A stretch of DNA of 64,000 bases, from contig JADJGZ010000021.1 of the NCBI GenBank assembly GCA_016707785.1, positions 1 to 64,000 of the forward strand, read 5' to 3'. The notes below the pieces were generated by a model. That model did no database searches. It had not been told where the DNA came from and was given only the letters and a program-made list of their open reading frames with translations. The position numbers were made by a program, and so were the translations under genes. This DNA is from Bacteroidales bacterium (GTDB taxonomy: Bacteria; Bacteroidota; Bacteroidia; Bacteroidales; UBA4417). Of the stretch, positions 26,899-37,200 are shown piece after piece (within the stretch, counting starts at the first letter, position 1; the number at the start of each line of letters is the position of its first letter).

Positions 26899-28446
26899 TC
26901 AGAATGGTGGGATTCCATGCTTTTTAGTAGGGGTCGTCACGATCTTATCAGCTGAAATATGGAGGGCATGGATTACCATATCCCTGGTTTCCTGCGGTTC
27001 AATCACGGCATCAATATAACCATAGGCTGCAGCAACATAAGGATTTGCAAATTTATCCTTATATTCTTTTACCTTCATTTTGCGCATCTCTTCAGGATTT
27101 TCTGCATCCTTGATTTCATTTCTGAAAATGATGTTGGCAGCGCCTTCAGGTCCCATTACAGCAATTTCTGCAGTAGGCCAGGCAAATACAAAATCTGCCC
27201 GTAGATGGCTTGAGCACATTGCGATGTATCCTCCACCATAAGCTTTGCGGGTAATGACTGTAATTTTCGGAACAGTAGCTTCACTGTAAGCATAGAGTAC
27301 TTTGGCACCATGCCTGATTACTCCGGCGTGCTCCTGGTCAACACCTGGCAAATAGCCTGGCAGGTCAACCAGCGTAACTAAAGGAATATTAAAAGCATCA
27401 CAGTAGCGAATAAACCTTGCCGCTTTATCGGAAGAGTCCACATCAAGCACACCTGCCAGAACCAGGGGTTGATTGGCCACAAATCCAACAGTGTTTCCAC
27501 TCATTCTGGCAAAACCAACCACAATATTCTCAGCCCAGCGCTCATGAACTTCAAAGAAATCGGAGTCATCACTGATGGAGCGGATAATATCCTTCACGTC
27601 ATAAGGCTGACGGGAGTTGGTAGGGAATAGTTTATCAATATTGAATTGCCTTGTCCTGGGGGGCTTTTTCGGAAATGAATCCGCCTTTTTAGTGTTATTC
27701 CATGGAATATAACTGCAAAGTTGTTTTATCTGCTCAAAACATTCAATTTCATTCTCTGCATAAAAATGGGCATTCCCGGTAATTTCTGCCTGTACCCTGG
27801 CACCACCGAGTTCTTCCATTGAGATTTCTTCACCAAGTACCGTCTTAATAACTTCTGGTCCGGTAATAAACATCTTTGAAATTTTGTCTACCACAAAAAC
27901 GAAGTCTGTAAGGGCAGGAGAATAAACAGCTCCTCCGGCGCAGGGACCAAGGATCACGGAAATCTGTGGAATTACACCTGATGATTGAGTATTTCTGTAA
28001 AAAATTTCACCATAACCTGCCAGGGAATTAACACCCTCCTGAATACGGGCACCACCGGAATCATTGATTCCAATGAGGGGAACTTTTAATTTCATAGCAT
28101 GATCCATGATCTTTGTGATCTTCTTGGCATGCATATAACCCAATGAACCACCGGCTACAGTGAAATCCTGTGCAAAAACACATATAGCGTAGCCATTAAT
28201 GGTTCCTGTTCCGGTAACCACACCGTCACCCGGAAGGTACTTTTCACTCATGTCAAAATCACGACCTGCATGTTCTACAAAGAGATCATATTCATGAAAT
28301 GACTTTGGATCAAGTAAAGCGATAATACGTTCACGAGCGGTAAGCTTACCGGTGGCTTTCTGTTTTTCAATGGCCTTCTCGCCTCCACCCCTTAAGGCTT
28401 CACGCATTCTACGCTTTAGATCAGTTGATTTTTGGCTTAATGACAT
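26899..28446 (-). CDS. Acyl-CoA carboxyltransferase (methylmalonyl-CoA decarboxylase alpha / propionyl-CoA carboxylase beta type)
   Basis: A 515-residue carboxyltransferase with the two crotonase-like halves of the PccB/MmdA family. Visible motifs include GDGVVTGTGTINGYAICVFA near 74-93, a first oxyanion region with SGGARIQEGVNSL near 129-141, GPCAGGAVYSPAL near 167-179, and a second half with LVDLPGYLPGVDQEH near 354-368 and ITRKAYGGGYIAM near 399-411. It transfers CO2 between biotin and propionyl/methylmalonyl-CoA. In anaerobic Bacteroidota it usually serves the succinate-propionate pathway, either as sodium-pumping decarboxylase or as carboxylase. The partner subunit that would decide this is not here. 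Confidence 0.92.
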   Translation of the reverse strand: MSLSQKSTDLKRRMREALRGGGEKAIEKQKATGKLTARERIIALLDPKSFHEYDLFVEHAGRDFDMSEKYLPGDGVVTGTGTINGYAICVFAQDFTVAGGSLGYMHAKKITKIMDHAMKLKVPLIGINDSGGARIQEGVNSLAGYGEIFYRNTQSSGVIPQISVILGPCAGGAVYSPALTDFVFVVDKISKMFITGPEVIKTVLGEEISMEELGGARVQAEITGNAHFYAENEIECFEQIKQLCSYIPWNNTKKADSFPKKPPRTRQFNIDKLFPTNSRQPYDVKDIIRSISDDSDFFEVHERWAENIVVGFARMSGNTVGFVANQPLVLAGVLDVDSSDKAARFIRYCDAFNIPLVTLVDLPGYLPGVDQEHAGVIRHGAKVLYAYSEATVPKITVITRKAYGGGYIAMCSSHLRADFVFAWPTAEIAVMGPEGAANIIFRNEIKDAENPEEMRKMKVKEYKDKFANPYVAAAYGYIDAVIEPQETRDMVIHALHISADKIVTTPTKKHGIPPF

Positions 28447-28512
28447 AATATCCTTTTTAATTTGTATTCGTTTTTGTCATCCGGCAATCGCCTCCATGAA
28501 GCGGCTAAAATA

Positions 28513-28520
28513 CAAAGATA
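28513..28520 (-). promoter_or_regulatory. Candidate -7 box for the carboxyltransferase gene
   Basis: The minus strand reads TATCTTTG, a match to TAnnTTTG, 66 bp before the ATG at 28446. No TTTG is seen at the -33 position. Confidence 0.45.
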
Positions 28521-28608
28521 ATCACATAAAATGACTATTTGTGGATTCACAGCATAGGTATGCCTTCTGCTTTAAAAGCTTTCTTCTTGATAATTAGAGA
28601 AATGGAGA

Positions 28609-28644
28609 AGCTCCTGATTTTTTTATTTCCCGGCTTCAGGAGCT
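28609..28644 (-). terminator. Weak stem-loop after the TPR histidine kinase gene
   Basis: AGCTCCTGA (28609-28617) and TCAGGAGCT (28636-28644) form a 9-bp perfect stem with an 18-nt loop, directly after the stop codon at 28652. The T-run lies on the plus-strand side (28648-28654) and in the loop, so its efficiency as a minus-strand terminator is doubtful. Confidence 0.35.
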
Positions 28645-28651
28645 GGGTTTT

Positions 28652-30640
28652 TTAGTTGCTGGAGGCTGGCAGCGTGAATTTGAATGCACTTCCTTTATTA
28701 ATTTCACTTTCCACCCAGATTTTACCATTATTTCGTTCAATAAACTCCTTACACAGGATAAGCCCAATGCCGGTGCCTGATTCACCCGTAGTTCCCTTAC
28801 TACGATAAAGCATATCATACCTGAATAGTTTTGATTGATTTTCTTCAGATATGCCTGTTCCTTCATCAATCACTGCAACTTCAACCATACCTTCTGATTC
28901 AGCAGTCTTTACCGTAATTTTTCCGCCACGGTAGGAATATTTTATCGCATTGGTCAGCAAATTCTGCACTACAGACATAATCATATTATCATCAGCAAAA
29001 GCACTATGTTCAAGGCTGGATTCATGATATAGGCTAATATCCTTGAGCTTGGCAATTGGTTGAAGCCTGTTCACCGAGTTGTGACAAAGGGTATTGATGT
29101 CAAATTCTTTAGGTTGATGTGAAATCATCCCATTCTGAGAAATAGCCCAGTTAAGTAGGGTTGTGACAATTTCAAAGAGGTTGGAAGACGATGAATGGAT
29201 GTCATTGATAAATCCCATCCTCTCTTCTTCTTTCAATTCCGCATAATCAGTACGAAGTATGTCACTAATGCCCAGGATTGCACTTAAGGGATTTTTTATA
29301 TCATGTGCCAGCAATGAAAGGAATTTGTCCTTTGAAGCATTTAGCTTGATTAATTCTTCCTTTTGAGCATTAATCAGCCGGTTTTTTGCCTCAAGCTGAA
29401 GATTGGCTTTATGCTTTGACCTGTTCCAGAGCAGCAATATTACTACGACAACAGCGATAAGCAGGAGCAGTGCAATCAGGATGTATACCATTGTAGTCCT
29501 CTGCGTCAGCTTAAGCTCCTTTTGAAGATTTTGCTTTACCAGTTGAACATTCTCAGCTTCCCTCTTCGCGATTTCATAATGATATTGAATCTGGGAAACC
29601 TTTTTAACCATTTCGGCATTGAGCGTGCTGTCATTGACAGTTTTTGATTTCAATAGCATTTCATATGCTCCCTTAAAATCTTTTCTTTTCACATAATAAT
29701 CAGAAAGGAATTCATATGACCGGACTTTCAACTCCATTACTTCCATATCCTCAGCAAGTTCCCTGGCTTTATCAAGATGGGGCTTTGCCTCATCAAGCCT
29801 GTTAAGTTGCAGTAATAGCTCTCCTATATTCACATGGTAATAACCAATATGTAGCTTGTCGTTAAGATTGGTGAAAATTTCAAAGGATTTATTCAGATAA
29901 TCCAATGCCAGGTCAAACTTCTTTTGGTTTTTTAGTGCTAAAGCCAGGTTGATATAAGAAGCTCCTACATAGGCCATGTTATTGGTTTTCTTGTATATCT
30001 CAGATGCTTCAATAAAGTGTTCACTTGCCTTTTCAAACTGTTTCTGTTTGGTTAGTAATATGCCTATATTCAACTTGCAGTTTGCAATTCCTGATTCGTC
30101 CCTGATCTGGGTAAAATAGTCCAGGGCTTTGTTGTAATAGGTCAGCGACATGGGAGTATTGCCAAGACAGTCGTGAACAATACCGACATTCATCAGGCTG
30201 GTTGCCTGCTTGGCTGAATCACCTAAAGCACCATACAGGGCTTGTGCCTTCATAAAGTAATTCAGGGATTCATCGTACCATGACATTTCCAGCATCACCA
30301 GTCCAATATGACGGAATGCCTTTGCTGAATCTGCAAGTGTCCCGGATTTACTAATTACTTCAATTAGTTTGCGATCGGTTTCCAGGGCTTTCCGGTAGTC
30401 AGAAGCATTAAAATAGGCTTTCCCAAGGGCATAGAGGCTTGCAATTCTTTTCTCCGGATCAAGTTTCTTTGAAAGGACTTCCTGCAGGCTATCAATCTCA
30501 CGGGATTCCTGAGCATTAAGTTTTGGTAAGACTAACAAACCTACCAAAAGAAAAGTGAGGAGATACTTTACTTTGCAGAAAGATGAGCAGTTGAGATCTG
30601 GACTGCTTTCTTTTTTAACTGTAAATGGTATAGTTCTCAT
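28652..30640 (-). CDS. TPR-containing sensor histidine kinase
   Basis: Domain order: N-terminal signal/hydrophobic segment (about residues 26-43, ending LNAQ), roughly seven tetratricopeptide repeats in the periplasm, one membrane helix just before the cytoplasmic region, a linker helix, then the kinase. The H-box is LLAHDIKNPLSAI; its His is residue 463 when counted from an ATG at 30691. The N-box is NLLTNAIKYS, and the G-boxes are DEGTGISEEN and GTGIGLILCKEF. No receiver domain or neighbouring response regulator is present, so it is an orphan kinase. The start at 30640 (MRTIPFTVKK) is preferred over 30691 because it shortens the long unlikely N-region before the signal segment. Confidence 0.88.
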   Translation of the reverse strand: MRTIPFTVKKESSPDLNCSSFCKVKYLLTFLLVGLLVLPKLNAQESREIDSLQEVLSKKLDPEKRIASLYALGKAYFNASDYRKALETDRKLIEVISKSGTLADSAKAFRHIGLVMLEMSWYDESLNYFMKAQALYGALGDSAKQATSLMNVGIVHDCLGNTPMSLTYYNKALDYFTQIRDESGIANCKLNIGILLTKQKQFEKASEHFIEASEIYKKTNNMAYVGASYINLALALKNQKKFDLALDYLNKSFEIFTNLNDKLHIGYYHVNIGELLLQLNRLDEAKPHLDKARELAEDMEVMELKVRSYEFLSDYYVKRKDFKGAYEMLLKSKTVNDSTLNAEMVKKVSQIQYHYEIAKREAENVQLVKQNLQKELKLTQRTTMVYILIALLLLIAVVVVILLLWNRSKHKANLQLEAKNRLINAQKEELIKLNASKDKFLSLLAHDIKNPLSAILGISDILRTDYAELKEEERMGFINDIHSSSSNLFEIVTTLLNWAISQNGMISHQPKEFDINTLCHNSVNRLQPIAKLKDISLYHESSLEHSAFADDNMIMSVVQNLLTNAIKYSYRGGKITVKTAESEGMVEVAVIDEGTGISEENQSKLFRYDMLYRSKGTTGESGTGIGLILCKEFIERNNGKIWVESEINKGSAFKFTLPASSN

Positions 30641-30902
30641 TGTGGATATTGCTGCTATTAGTGCTGAATTTATTGTGGATCGGTGGTTCAATTGCAGGAC
30701 GAAAAAGTGACTGATATTAATTACTTATATTTGTGTAAGTCTTGTTGGCTTCCATGCTAATCTTTAAATTGATAGGAAGTCGTTTATGGAATTTAACCAC
30801 TTTTATCAGCTAGTGGCTTAGTATTAAGGTAGATACAAGTAAATGTAAGATCGAAGAAGATCTGATTAATTATGTAAACGTAAAAGTAGCACTATTTGAA
30901 AT

Positions 30903-31259
30903 ATGAATATCGAAATCCTCCGTGATTATTGTCTGTCAAAAAAAGGTGTCACAGAAAGCTTCCCTTTTGATGAGTTTACTCTTGTTTTCAAAGTAGGAGG
31001 GAAAATGTTCCTTCTTACTGATTTAAAGGATGATCTGGCTATGAACGTAAAATGCGACCCTGATCTGGTTTTGGAACTAAGGGAACAATATCCCTGCGTT
31101 CTCCCTGGTTACCATATGAATAAGAAGTATTGGAATACAGTGAATATTGACGGAAGTATTGAGGATGCAAAACTAATTGAATGGATCGATCTATCCTATC
31201 AACTTGTAATTGCTTCCCTTTCCGGAAGTCAAAGGTCTTTACTCAATGCGGATGAATAA
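30903..31259 (+). CDS. MmcQ/YjbR family protein
   Basis: A 118-residue CyaY-like-fold protein of the MmcQ/YjbR family. It has the N-terminal LRDYCLSKKGVTESFPFDE (about residues 5-23), a central beta-sheet, and the PGYHMNKKYWNTV block (about 68-80), the family's most conserved stretch. These small proteins are widespread, proposed to bind DNA, but without a firmly established role. It is a single gene, convergent with the thioredoxin gene. Confidence 0.93.
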   Translation: MNIEILRDYCLSKKGVTESFPFDEFTLVFKVGGKMFLLTDLKDDLAMNVKCDPDLVLELREQYPCVLPGYHMNKKYWNTVNIDGSIEDAKLIEWIDLSYQLVIASLSGSQRSLLNADE

Positions 31260-31282
31260 ATCTGTTTACAGAAAAAAGGTAA

Positions 31283-31696
31283 TTACTGTAACTTGATGTG
31301 ACGTTCAAGTGCCTGAATCAATGCTTCCTTTGATTGTATTCCAACCATATTTTCTACAACCTGACCATCCTTGAAAATGAGGAAATTTGGGATTCCCTGC
31401 ACGCGGTAACGGTTGGCGAGTTCACCCTGGGCATCAACATCTACTTTTCCTACCTTTATTTTCCCTTTCGTTTGTCCTGCTATTTCATCAATCACAGGAG
31501 CCATTGCTTTACAAGGCATACACCAGGAAGCCCAGAAATCAACCAGCATAACGCCTGACTGAATTTCAGAATCAAAATTATCCTGGGTTAGAGTGATAAT
31601 ATTCTTATTCGACTGTTCTCCTTTTGGGGATGAACAAGAAAATATGAACAAAGTAAAAAGGCATACAGTGGTGATAAAGAGGTATCTGGCTTTCAT
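31283..31696 (-). CDS. Lipoprotein thioredoxin, active site WCMPC
   Basis: A 137-residue protein: a lipoprotein signal (MKARYLFITTVCLFTLFIFS, lipobox ending at Cys21), a short serine/lysine-rich tether, then a complete thioredoxin fold with WASWCMPCKAMAP, the cis-proline region GIPNFLIFKDG, and KEALIQALERHI at the end. The CXXC pair carries Met-Pro instead of the usual Gly-Pro, which should alter redox potential. It would reduce or isomerise disulfides in the periplasm. I chose the ATG at 31696 rather than 31747 because only the shorter form begins with a proper signal peptide. Confidence 0.9.
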   Translation of the reverse strand: MKARYLFITTVCLFTLFIFSCSSPKGEQSNKNIITLTQDNFDSEIQSGVMLVDFWASWCMPCKAMAPVIDEIAGQTKGKIKVGKVDVDAQGELANRYRVQGIPNFLIFKDGQVVENMVGIQSKEALIQALERHIKLQ

Positions 31697-31770
31697 AGTA
31701 TTGAGATTGAGTTGTGAATATTTGGTTACAAGAAGATTTTTTGGCAATCAGCAGTTTACTTTGAGATTCA

Positions 31771-34197
31771 TCAGTACCTAAACCGAACAAGTGTAATTCC
31801 CGAGCCACCCATTTCCAGGGTCTCATCAGCGAATCCCTTTACTTCGGGAACTCCCTGCAAGTATTGCCTGATGGTCTGACGGAGTATACCATTGCCTTTA
31901 CCATGGAGGATGCTTACCTCTGGTACATGAAGCATGATTGATTCGTCAATATATTTTTGAATCATATTCAGGGCTTCTTCTGCCCGATAACCCCTAACAT
32001 CGATTTTTAACCTGAAGTTAGCAATGCGGGCATTCAGGTCATTCACCATATTATTGTAGGCAAGGCTTTTCTTTGCCTGCACAGGTTTTCGTTGCTGGGT
32101 TACAAGTTCGAGCTTCTCCAGCTTTACCCGTAGTTTCACTGTCCGAAAGGCAACCAAAGCATCATGCATGGTGATTTCCACCAATTCGCCTGCTTCGTGC
32201 TGGCCTTCCATAGTAACCTGATCCCCAATCCTGAATTGATCAGGATGAATTTTTTTTGTGACCAGAGATTCTGGCGCCAGAGCTTGAGGGATTTCTATTT
32301 TTGGACTCGTAACATTTTCTATTTGTGCAGAAAACTCCTTCAATTCATCCCTTAACTCCCGGGTTTTGTCTTTATCAGCCTGTGATTGACGGATCTCTCT
32401 GACGGTCTTTTCAATGATTTTATTTGATTTTTCAAGCATATTCCGGGCTTCAGACCGGGCTTTTTCCAGGATATCTTTTTTCCCGGTCTCAAGTTCCTCT
32501 ATGAGTTGTTTGTATTTACTGAGGATCCCATTTAACATCTCATCAGCCTGGTGCAGTTGTTTTTCTTTTAAAAGAATTTCTGACCGCTCAGATTCCAGTT
32601 CCTGGATTTGCTTATCAAAATCAAGCTGAGCATGCCCAAGTTTTTCACCTGCATGTTTCAGCACGGATTCCGGGAATTTAATATTTCCAGCTATTTCGAA
32701 GGCAAAAGAACTGCCTGGTTTTCCAATTTTCAATTGAAACAGAGGCCTCATAAGCCTTGTATCAAAAAGCATGGCACCATTGATAAATCCATTTCCTTTA
32801 CCTGCTAACAACTTGAGGTTGGCATAATGTGTAGTAACCACTCCAAAAGCCTTTTTTTCATTGAGTGCTTCCAATACAGCTTCAGCAATGGCGCCTCCTG
32901 ACTGAGGTTCAGTACCGGATCCAAATTCATCGATCAGGAAGAGAGTGGTCGGATTGGCTTGTTCCAACAACTTTTTTATATTCACTAAATGGCTGCTGTA
33001 GGTACTTAAATCATCTTCGATCGATTGTTGGTCCCCTATATCAATAAAGACAGAAGAGAAAACCCCTGTTTCAGACGTTTCACGCATGGGTACCAATAAT
33101 CCGCATTGAAGCATGTATTGAAGCAATCCGACGGTTTTCAGGCAAACAGATTTCCCGCCGGCATTGGGACCTGAAATGATCAGGATTCGATTCTCTTCTT
33201 CAAGGTGAATATCAAGAGGTACAACTGTCTTATTCTGACGTTGGTGGGAAAGGTATAGCAAGGGATGCCTGGCTTCACGCCATGAAAATGAAGGCCGGTT
33301 TGAAAGTAAAGGCTTGCTGGCGCCGATCTCCAGAGCAAAAAGTGTTTTTGCCCTGATGAAATCTATTTTCCCAAGCAATTCATAACTATGTATCAGCTCT
33401 TCCAACCGGGGTCTCAGGAAGTCAGCGAATTGCGTCAGTATCCTGATGATTTCTCTTTTTTCAGCCAGTTCAAGTTCCCTGATTCCATTGTTTAGCTCAA
33501 ACACTTCTGTGGGTTCAAGGTATACTGTTTGTCCACTGGCTGATTCATCATGGATTACTCCGTTGATTTTTCTTTTATTCGTTGCAGGAACCGGAATTAC
33601 AAGCCTGCCATTCCTCACAGCAATTTCCACATCTGAACCCACCCACTTCTGTGTTTTTGCCTGGTTCAGCATCACGGCAATTTTTTTATCAACCTGTTTT
33701 AACTGAGAGGATATATCTTTCCTGATTTTACTAAGCTCTGAAGAGGCATTATCCTTAATCTCTCCTTTCTCATCAATAATTCGGTTTATTTCTGAAATAA
33801 TCCGTTCATCGGGATAAAACCCATCAATAATGGAAATCAGGTGAGGGAACTGAGAAACATCCAGCTTTCGGATAAACAGAATACTTTCTGCAAAAAAGAA
33901 ATAGGAATATTTTAAAAGAAGCATGGATTCCACATCCAGGTAGGATCCCGGAATTCGGATTGAAATGAGTTCGGGACGTAAATCAGCATATTCTTCTGCA
34001 GGAAATCCGGGCATTGTGATCATCATGGTCCTGAACTCATCAGCTACACTGAGTTCCTGCAAAATCAAATCATAATCTTGCATAAATCCAATCGCTGAAA
34101 TAAGTTCTCTTCCGGGTGCACCCAGGCAATGAGATGCAAGTTGACTTCTGACCTGGTCAAAGCCTAATTTTACTTCCAGAAGGGATGTGTTTAACAC
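31771..34197 (-). CDS. mutS2: MutS2 protein with Smr domain
   Basis: An 808-residue MutS2. The core and clamp helices (1-300) precede the ABC-type ATPase with Walker A GPNAGGKS at 343-350 and a DEFGSGTEPQSGGA stretch near 417-430. A long coiled coil lies at about 515-635, and a C-terminal Smr nuclease domain (about 735-808) contains LKIDVRGYRAEEAL and HGKGNGILR. MutS2 acts on branched DNA to suppress recombination, or on collided ribosomes in Bacillus; it is not mismatch repair. A TAATTTTG box sits 17 bp upstream of the start. Confidence 0.96.
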   Translation of the reverse strand: MLNTSLLEVKLGFDQVRSQLASHCLGAPGRELISAIGFMQDYDLILQELSVADEFRTMMITMPGFPAEEYADLRPELISIRIPGSYLDVESMLLLKYSYFFFAESILFIRKLDVSQFPHLISIIDGFYPDERIISEINRIIDEKGEIKDNASSELSKIRKDISSQLKQVDKKIAVMLNQAKTQKWVGSDVEIAVRNGRLVIPVPATNKRKINGVIHDESASGQTVYLEPTEVFELNNGIRELELAEKREIIRILTQFADFLRPRLEELIHSYELLGKIDFIRAKTLFALEIGASKPLLSNRPSFSWREARHPLLYLSHQRQNKTVVPLDIHLEEENRILIISGPNAGGKSVCLKTVGLLQYMLQCGLLVPMRETSETGVFSSVFIDIGDQQSIEDDLSTYSSHLVNIKKLLEQANPTTLFLIDEFGSGTEPQSGGAIAEAVLEALNEKKAFGVVTTHYANLKLLAGKGNGFINGAMLFDTRLMRPLFQLKIGKPGSSFAFEIAGNIKFPESVLKHAGEKLGHAQLDFDKQIQELESERSEILLKEKQLHQADEMLNGILSKYKQLIEELETGKKDILEKARSEARNMLEKSNKIIEKTVREIRQSQADKDKTRELRDELKEFSAQIENVTSPKIEIPQALAPESLVTKKIHPDQFRIGDQVTMEGQHEAGELVEITMHDALVAFRTVKLRVKLEKLELVTQQRKPVQAKKSLAYNNMVNDLNARIANFRLKIDVRGYRAEEALNMIQKYIDESIMLHVPEVSILHGKGNGILRQTIRQYLQGVPEVKGFADETLEMGGSGITLVRFRY

Positions 34198-34213
34198 GAG
34201 AGGTATTTTACTG

Positions 34214-34221
34214 CAAAATTA
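34214..34221 (-). promoter_or_regulatory. Candidate -7 box for mutS2
   Basis: The minus strand reads TAATTTTG, matching TAnnTTTG, only 17 bp from the mutS2 ATG, predicting a leader of roughly 10 nt. No -33 TTTG at 19 bp. Confidence 0.4.
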
Positions 34222-34248
34222 AGAAAAAGGATACGTCCTGAAAGCCTG

Positions 34249-37200
34249 TTATCCTGATCGTCTTCGTTTATAAATAAAACCTGCAGCTCCAATGAGGATA
34301 AGGCCAATAACGGAATAAAGAATATAGATAAATATTGAAGTAGGGGCTTTCAGATCTTTAATCGGGGAAATATCACCGATATTCATATAAGCAGCCCAGA
34401 AATGTGGATGAGATTTTAATTGATCAGAGGTTTCCAGGTAATCCAGTTTGGCGAGTCGCAGGGCTTCATTTTTGGGCTTACCTTCTGCCAGGTATTTATA
34501 GAATGAACTCATCAATTCGGCGCCTGACTGGTCTTCAACAGCCCATGAGGTCATAATGATACTGGGCACTCCGGCATAAAAGAAGCCTCTCGACAGACTC
34601 ATAATACCTTCCCCTTGTTCAAGTTTGCCGGTTCCGGTATTACAGGCACTAAGTACTGCCAGGTCTGCATTTAGCTGAATCCCGAATAATTCGGAGGTGT
34701 TCAATAAACCATCTTCAGTAGAATCGGCATTATGGAAGAATACCAGCTTCGAATAAAGCGGGTTATTGTTATTGATGATCGTGTGCATCGCCAGGTGAAG
34801 GATGGAATAGTTTCGGGCATTTTTCTTGAAACTACCTTCAGTAGCTTCATCCCCTTCAAATACTTTACTTTTGAATATCTTTTTCAGGTTTTGTACTTCT
34901 ACCTGGGCTCCGGGAATAGGAAGCAGGTAATCTCTATATGTTTTTCCTCTTAAAAGTTCTTCAACCTTTACTCCTTTGATATTTTCGTAGGTTGGGGCAA
35001 AAGCAAGCACCTTATGATTTGTATTGGCTTCGGGATTCCTGAAACCTTCAAATAAAGCAGTGGCAGATGGAGCATAGCTTATGGGTGACTGTTTAATAAG
35101 ATATGAAAGCCCTCTGTAGCCTTTTGTTTTTGGTTCCGGTAGTTTGGTGAGTAAAATATCAAATGAAAGATAGCCAAGATCAGCATCAGGAACAACAATC
35201 AGGTCCTTGCCTTTAATAATCGCTTCTGCGGGTTCAAGTAATACTTTATACAGATTATTGGATGCTTTTGTAAAGGATTGAAAATCTTCAGGTGAATAGT
35301 TATTGAAGGATTTCCCGATCAGCATCTCCCTAATCGTTTTCAGGTTATTATAAAATGTTGAATCCAGACTTCTTACAAATAAATTGCAACTATCATGGTT
35401 AACAGCAAAGGTATAGACCACTGAATCTGACAATGCAAACTCAACCAGGGCCTGGTTTGGATTTAACCTCTTACGGGTATTGTTGATACTGATTACAGAG
35501 TTATCGTATTTGAGATTATAATATGCAGGGTATTGAGTTTCTACTACTTTAATCAGACTGTCATGTTGCCTGCTTAATTCAAAAATGGTTGTATTCCAGA
35601 GATTAATCTTATCCTGGTTGGCATTTCGTTTAGTACCTTCATCAAAGAGCAGCTTGTTATAAAAAGCAATATCTGATTTAAGGCGACTGTCAAGTTTCCT
35701 CAGTTTATCAGGGATTTTCCCCAGATCTTTAGCTTCCATATCTCTCAGGTAGGACAGCAGGACTGAAGATTTCCCCTTTTCTGAATAGATAAATGCTTTT
35801 TCAATCGCTTTTTTGTCATGTGTTTGATTGTACAGTTCAACCTGTACCTTGATGGCATTTAATAAGGTGTTTTTTTCACTTCCCGCTATCAGAAGTTTAC
35901 TGTCTTCCTCCTGGTATGAGGAACGGAGCATTTCCATAAGTTCCAGTGAAAGATCATAAGTAGCAGCACTTGAATAAAGATAATCCAGGCGTTTAGGTTC
36001 AGATCTGTACAGTGAGAAGAGAGCTGACGCTTTTCCTGAAAGCATGTTCAGCTGGATATAATTCAGGTTGTTTTTTTCTGGACTTGGATTTTTAAGAATG
36101 TCAGGATCGCTGAAATTTGCGAAACCGGAAATGAGTGCTTTCTGGAAATAGTCAAGCGAAAGACGGTATTGTTTATTCCTTTCATGAAAATTGGCAATAA
36201 AAAGATAGGCATATCCAACATCCCTGCTTTTTTCTCCATAAGCTTTCAGGTAAATGTTCAATCCTTGATTCAGGAATTTAATAGCTTTTGCATTGTTTCC
36301 TGTAATAGAGCAAAATTCACCATATTTAAAATAGGTGAGGGCTGTTTCCGGATGTTCAGGACCGTTTAACTGAACACTGCTGTTGATCGCTCTTTCATAA
36401 AAGATTTCGGCTTCCTTGTTCTTTACTTGCAGGAAATTGATATTTGCTAGCCCCCTGAGGATTTTAACAGAATTGTGACGTTTTTCACCAATCTTAAGTC
36501 CTTCCAGGTAGTAATTACTGGCTGCAGTGAAATCTCCCTTTTTTTCATAGATAAATCCAAGGTTAAGCAATGCAGTAATCAAGTCCGACTGATTACCTGT
36601 CGGGCTGGATTGAATAATTGCCAGTGCTTTGTTATAATAGGAGAGGGCTTTCTCAATATTCGCCTTATTAACATATATAGCGCCAATATTCAGATAAATA
36701 GATGCAAGTTTGTAGGATTTCTTGTCTTTCAATTTGAAGATTTCTTCTGATTGAGTAAGCACTTCAAGGGCCTTCTCATCTTTCCCAATCAAATTGAATA
36801 ATCGTCCAATATTTAAATAAACCAGGGCTAGCTTAGGATCATTTTTATCCAGGATGGATGTATTTAGTAGGAGAGAGTGCTGGAAAAGTTCCATGGCTTC
36901 ATCAAATTCTCCCCTCAAAGCATGGATAATACCAACATTTTGAATAAACATTGCATAGTCCACTGTTTTATTCATCCCAAGGCTATCATAGCTTTTTACT
37001 GCTTTGGTATAGTAAGTAAAAGCCTCATCATAATTCCCCAGGTAATAACTATTGGTGCCCATTCCATTGTAGATGAGGGCCACAGCAGTATCTTTTTTAA
37101 TACCCAGGCTGAGTCGTAGGTTTAAAGCTTGCTGGAATCCGGAACTTGATTTTTCATATTCACCATCTTCAGAAAGCAGAATTGCACGTTTCTGGATCAA

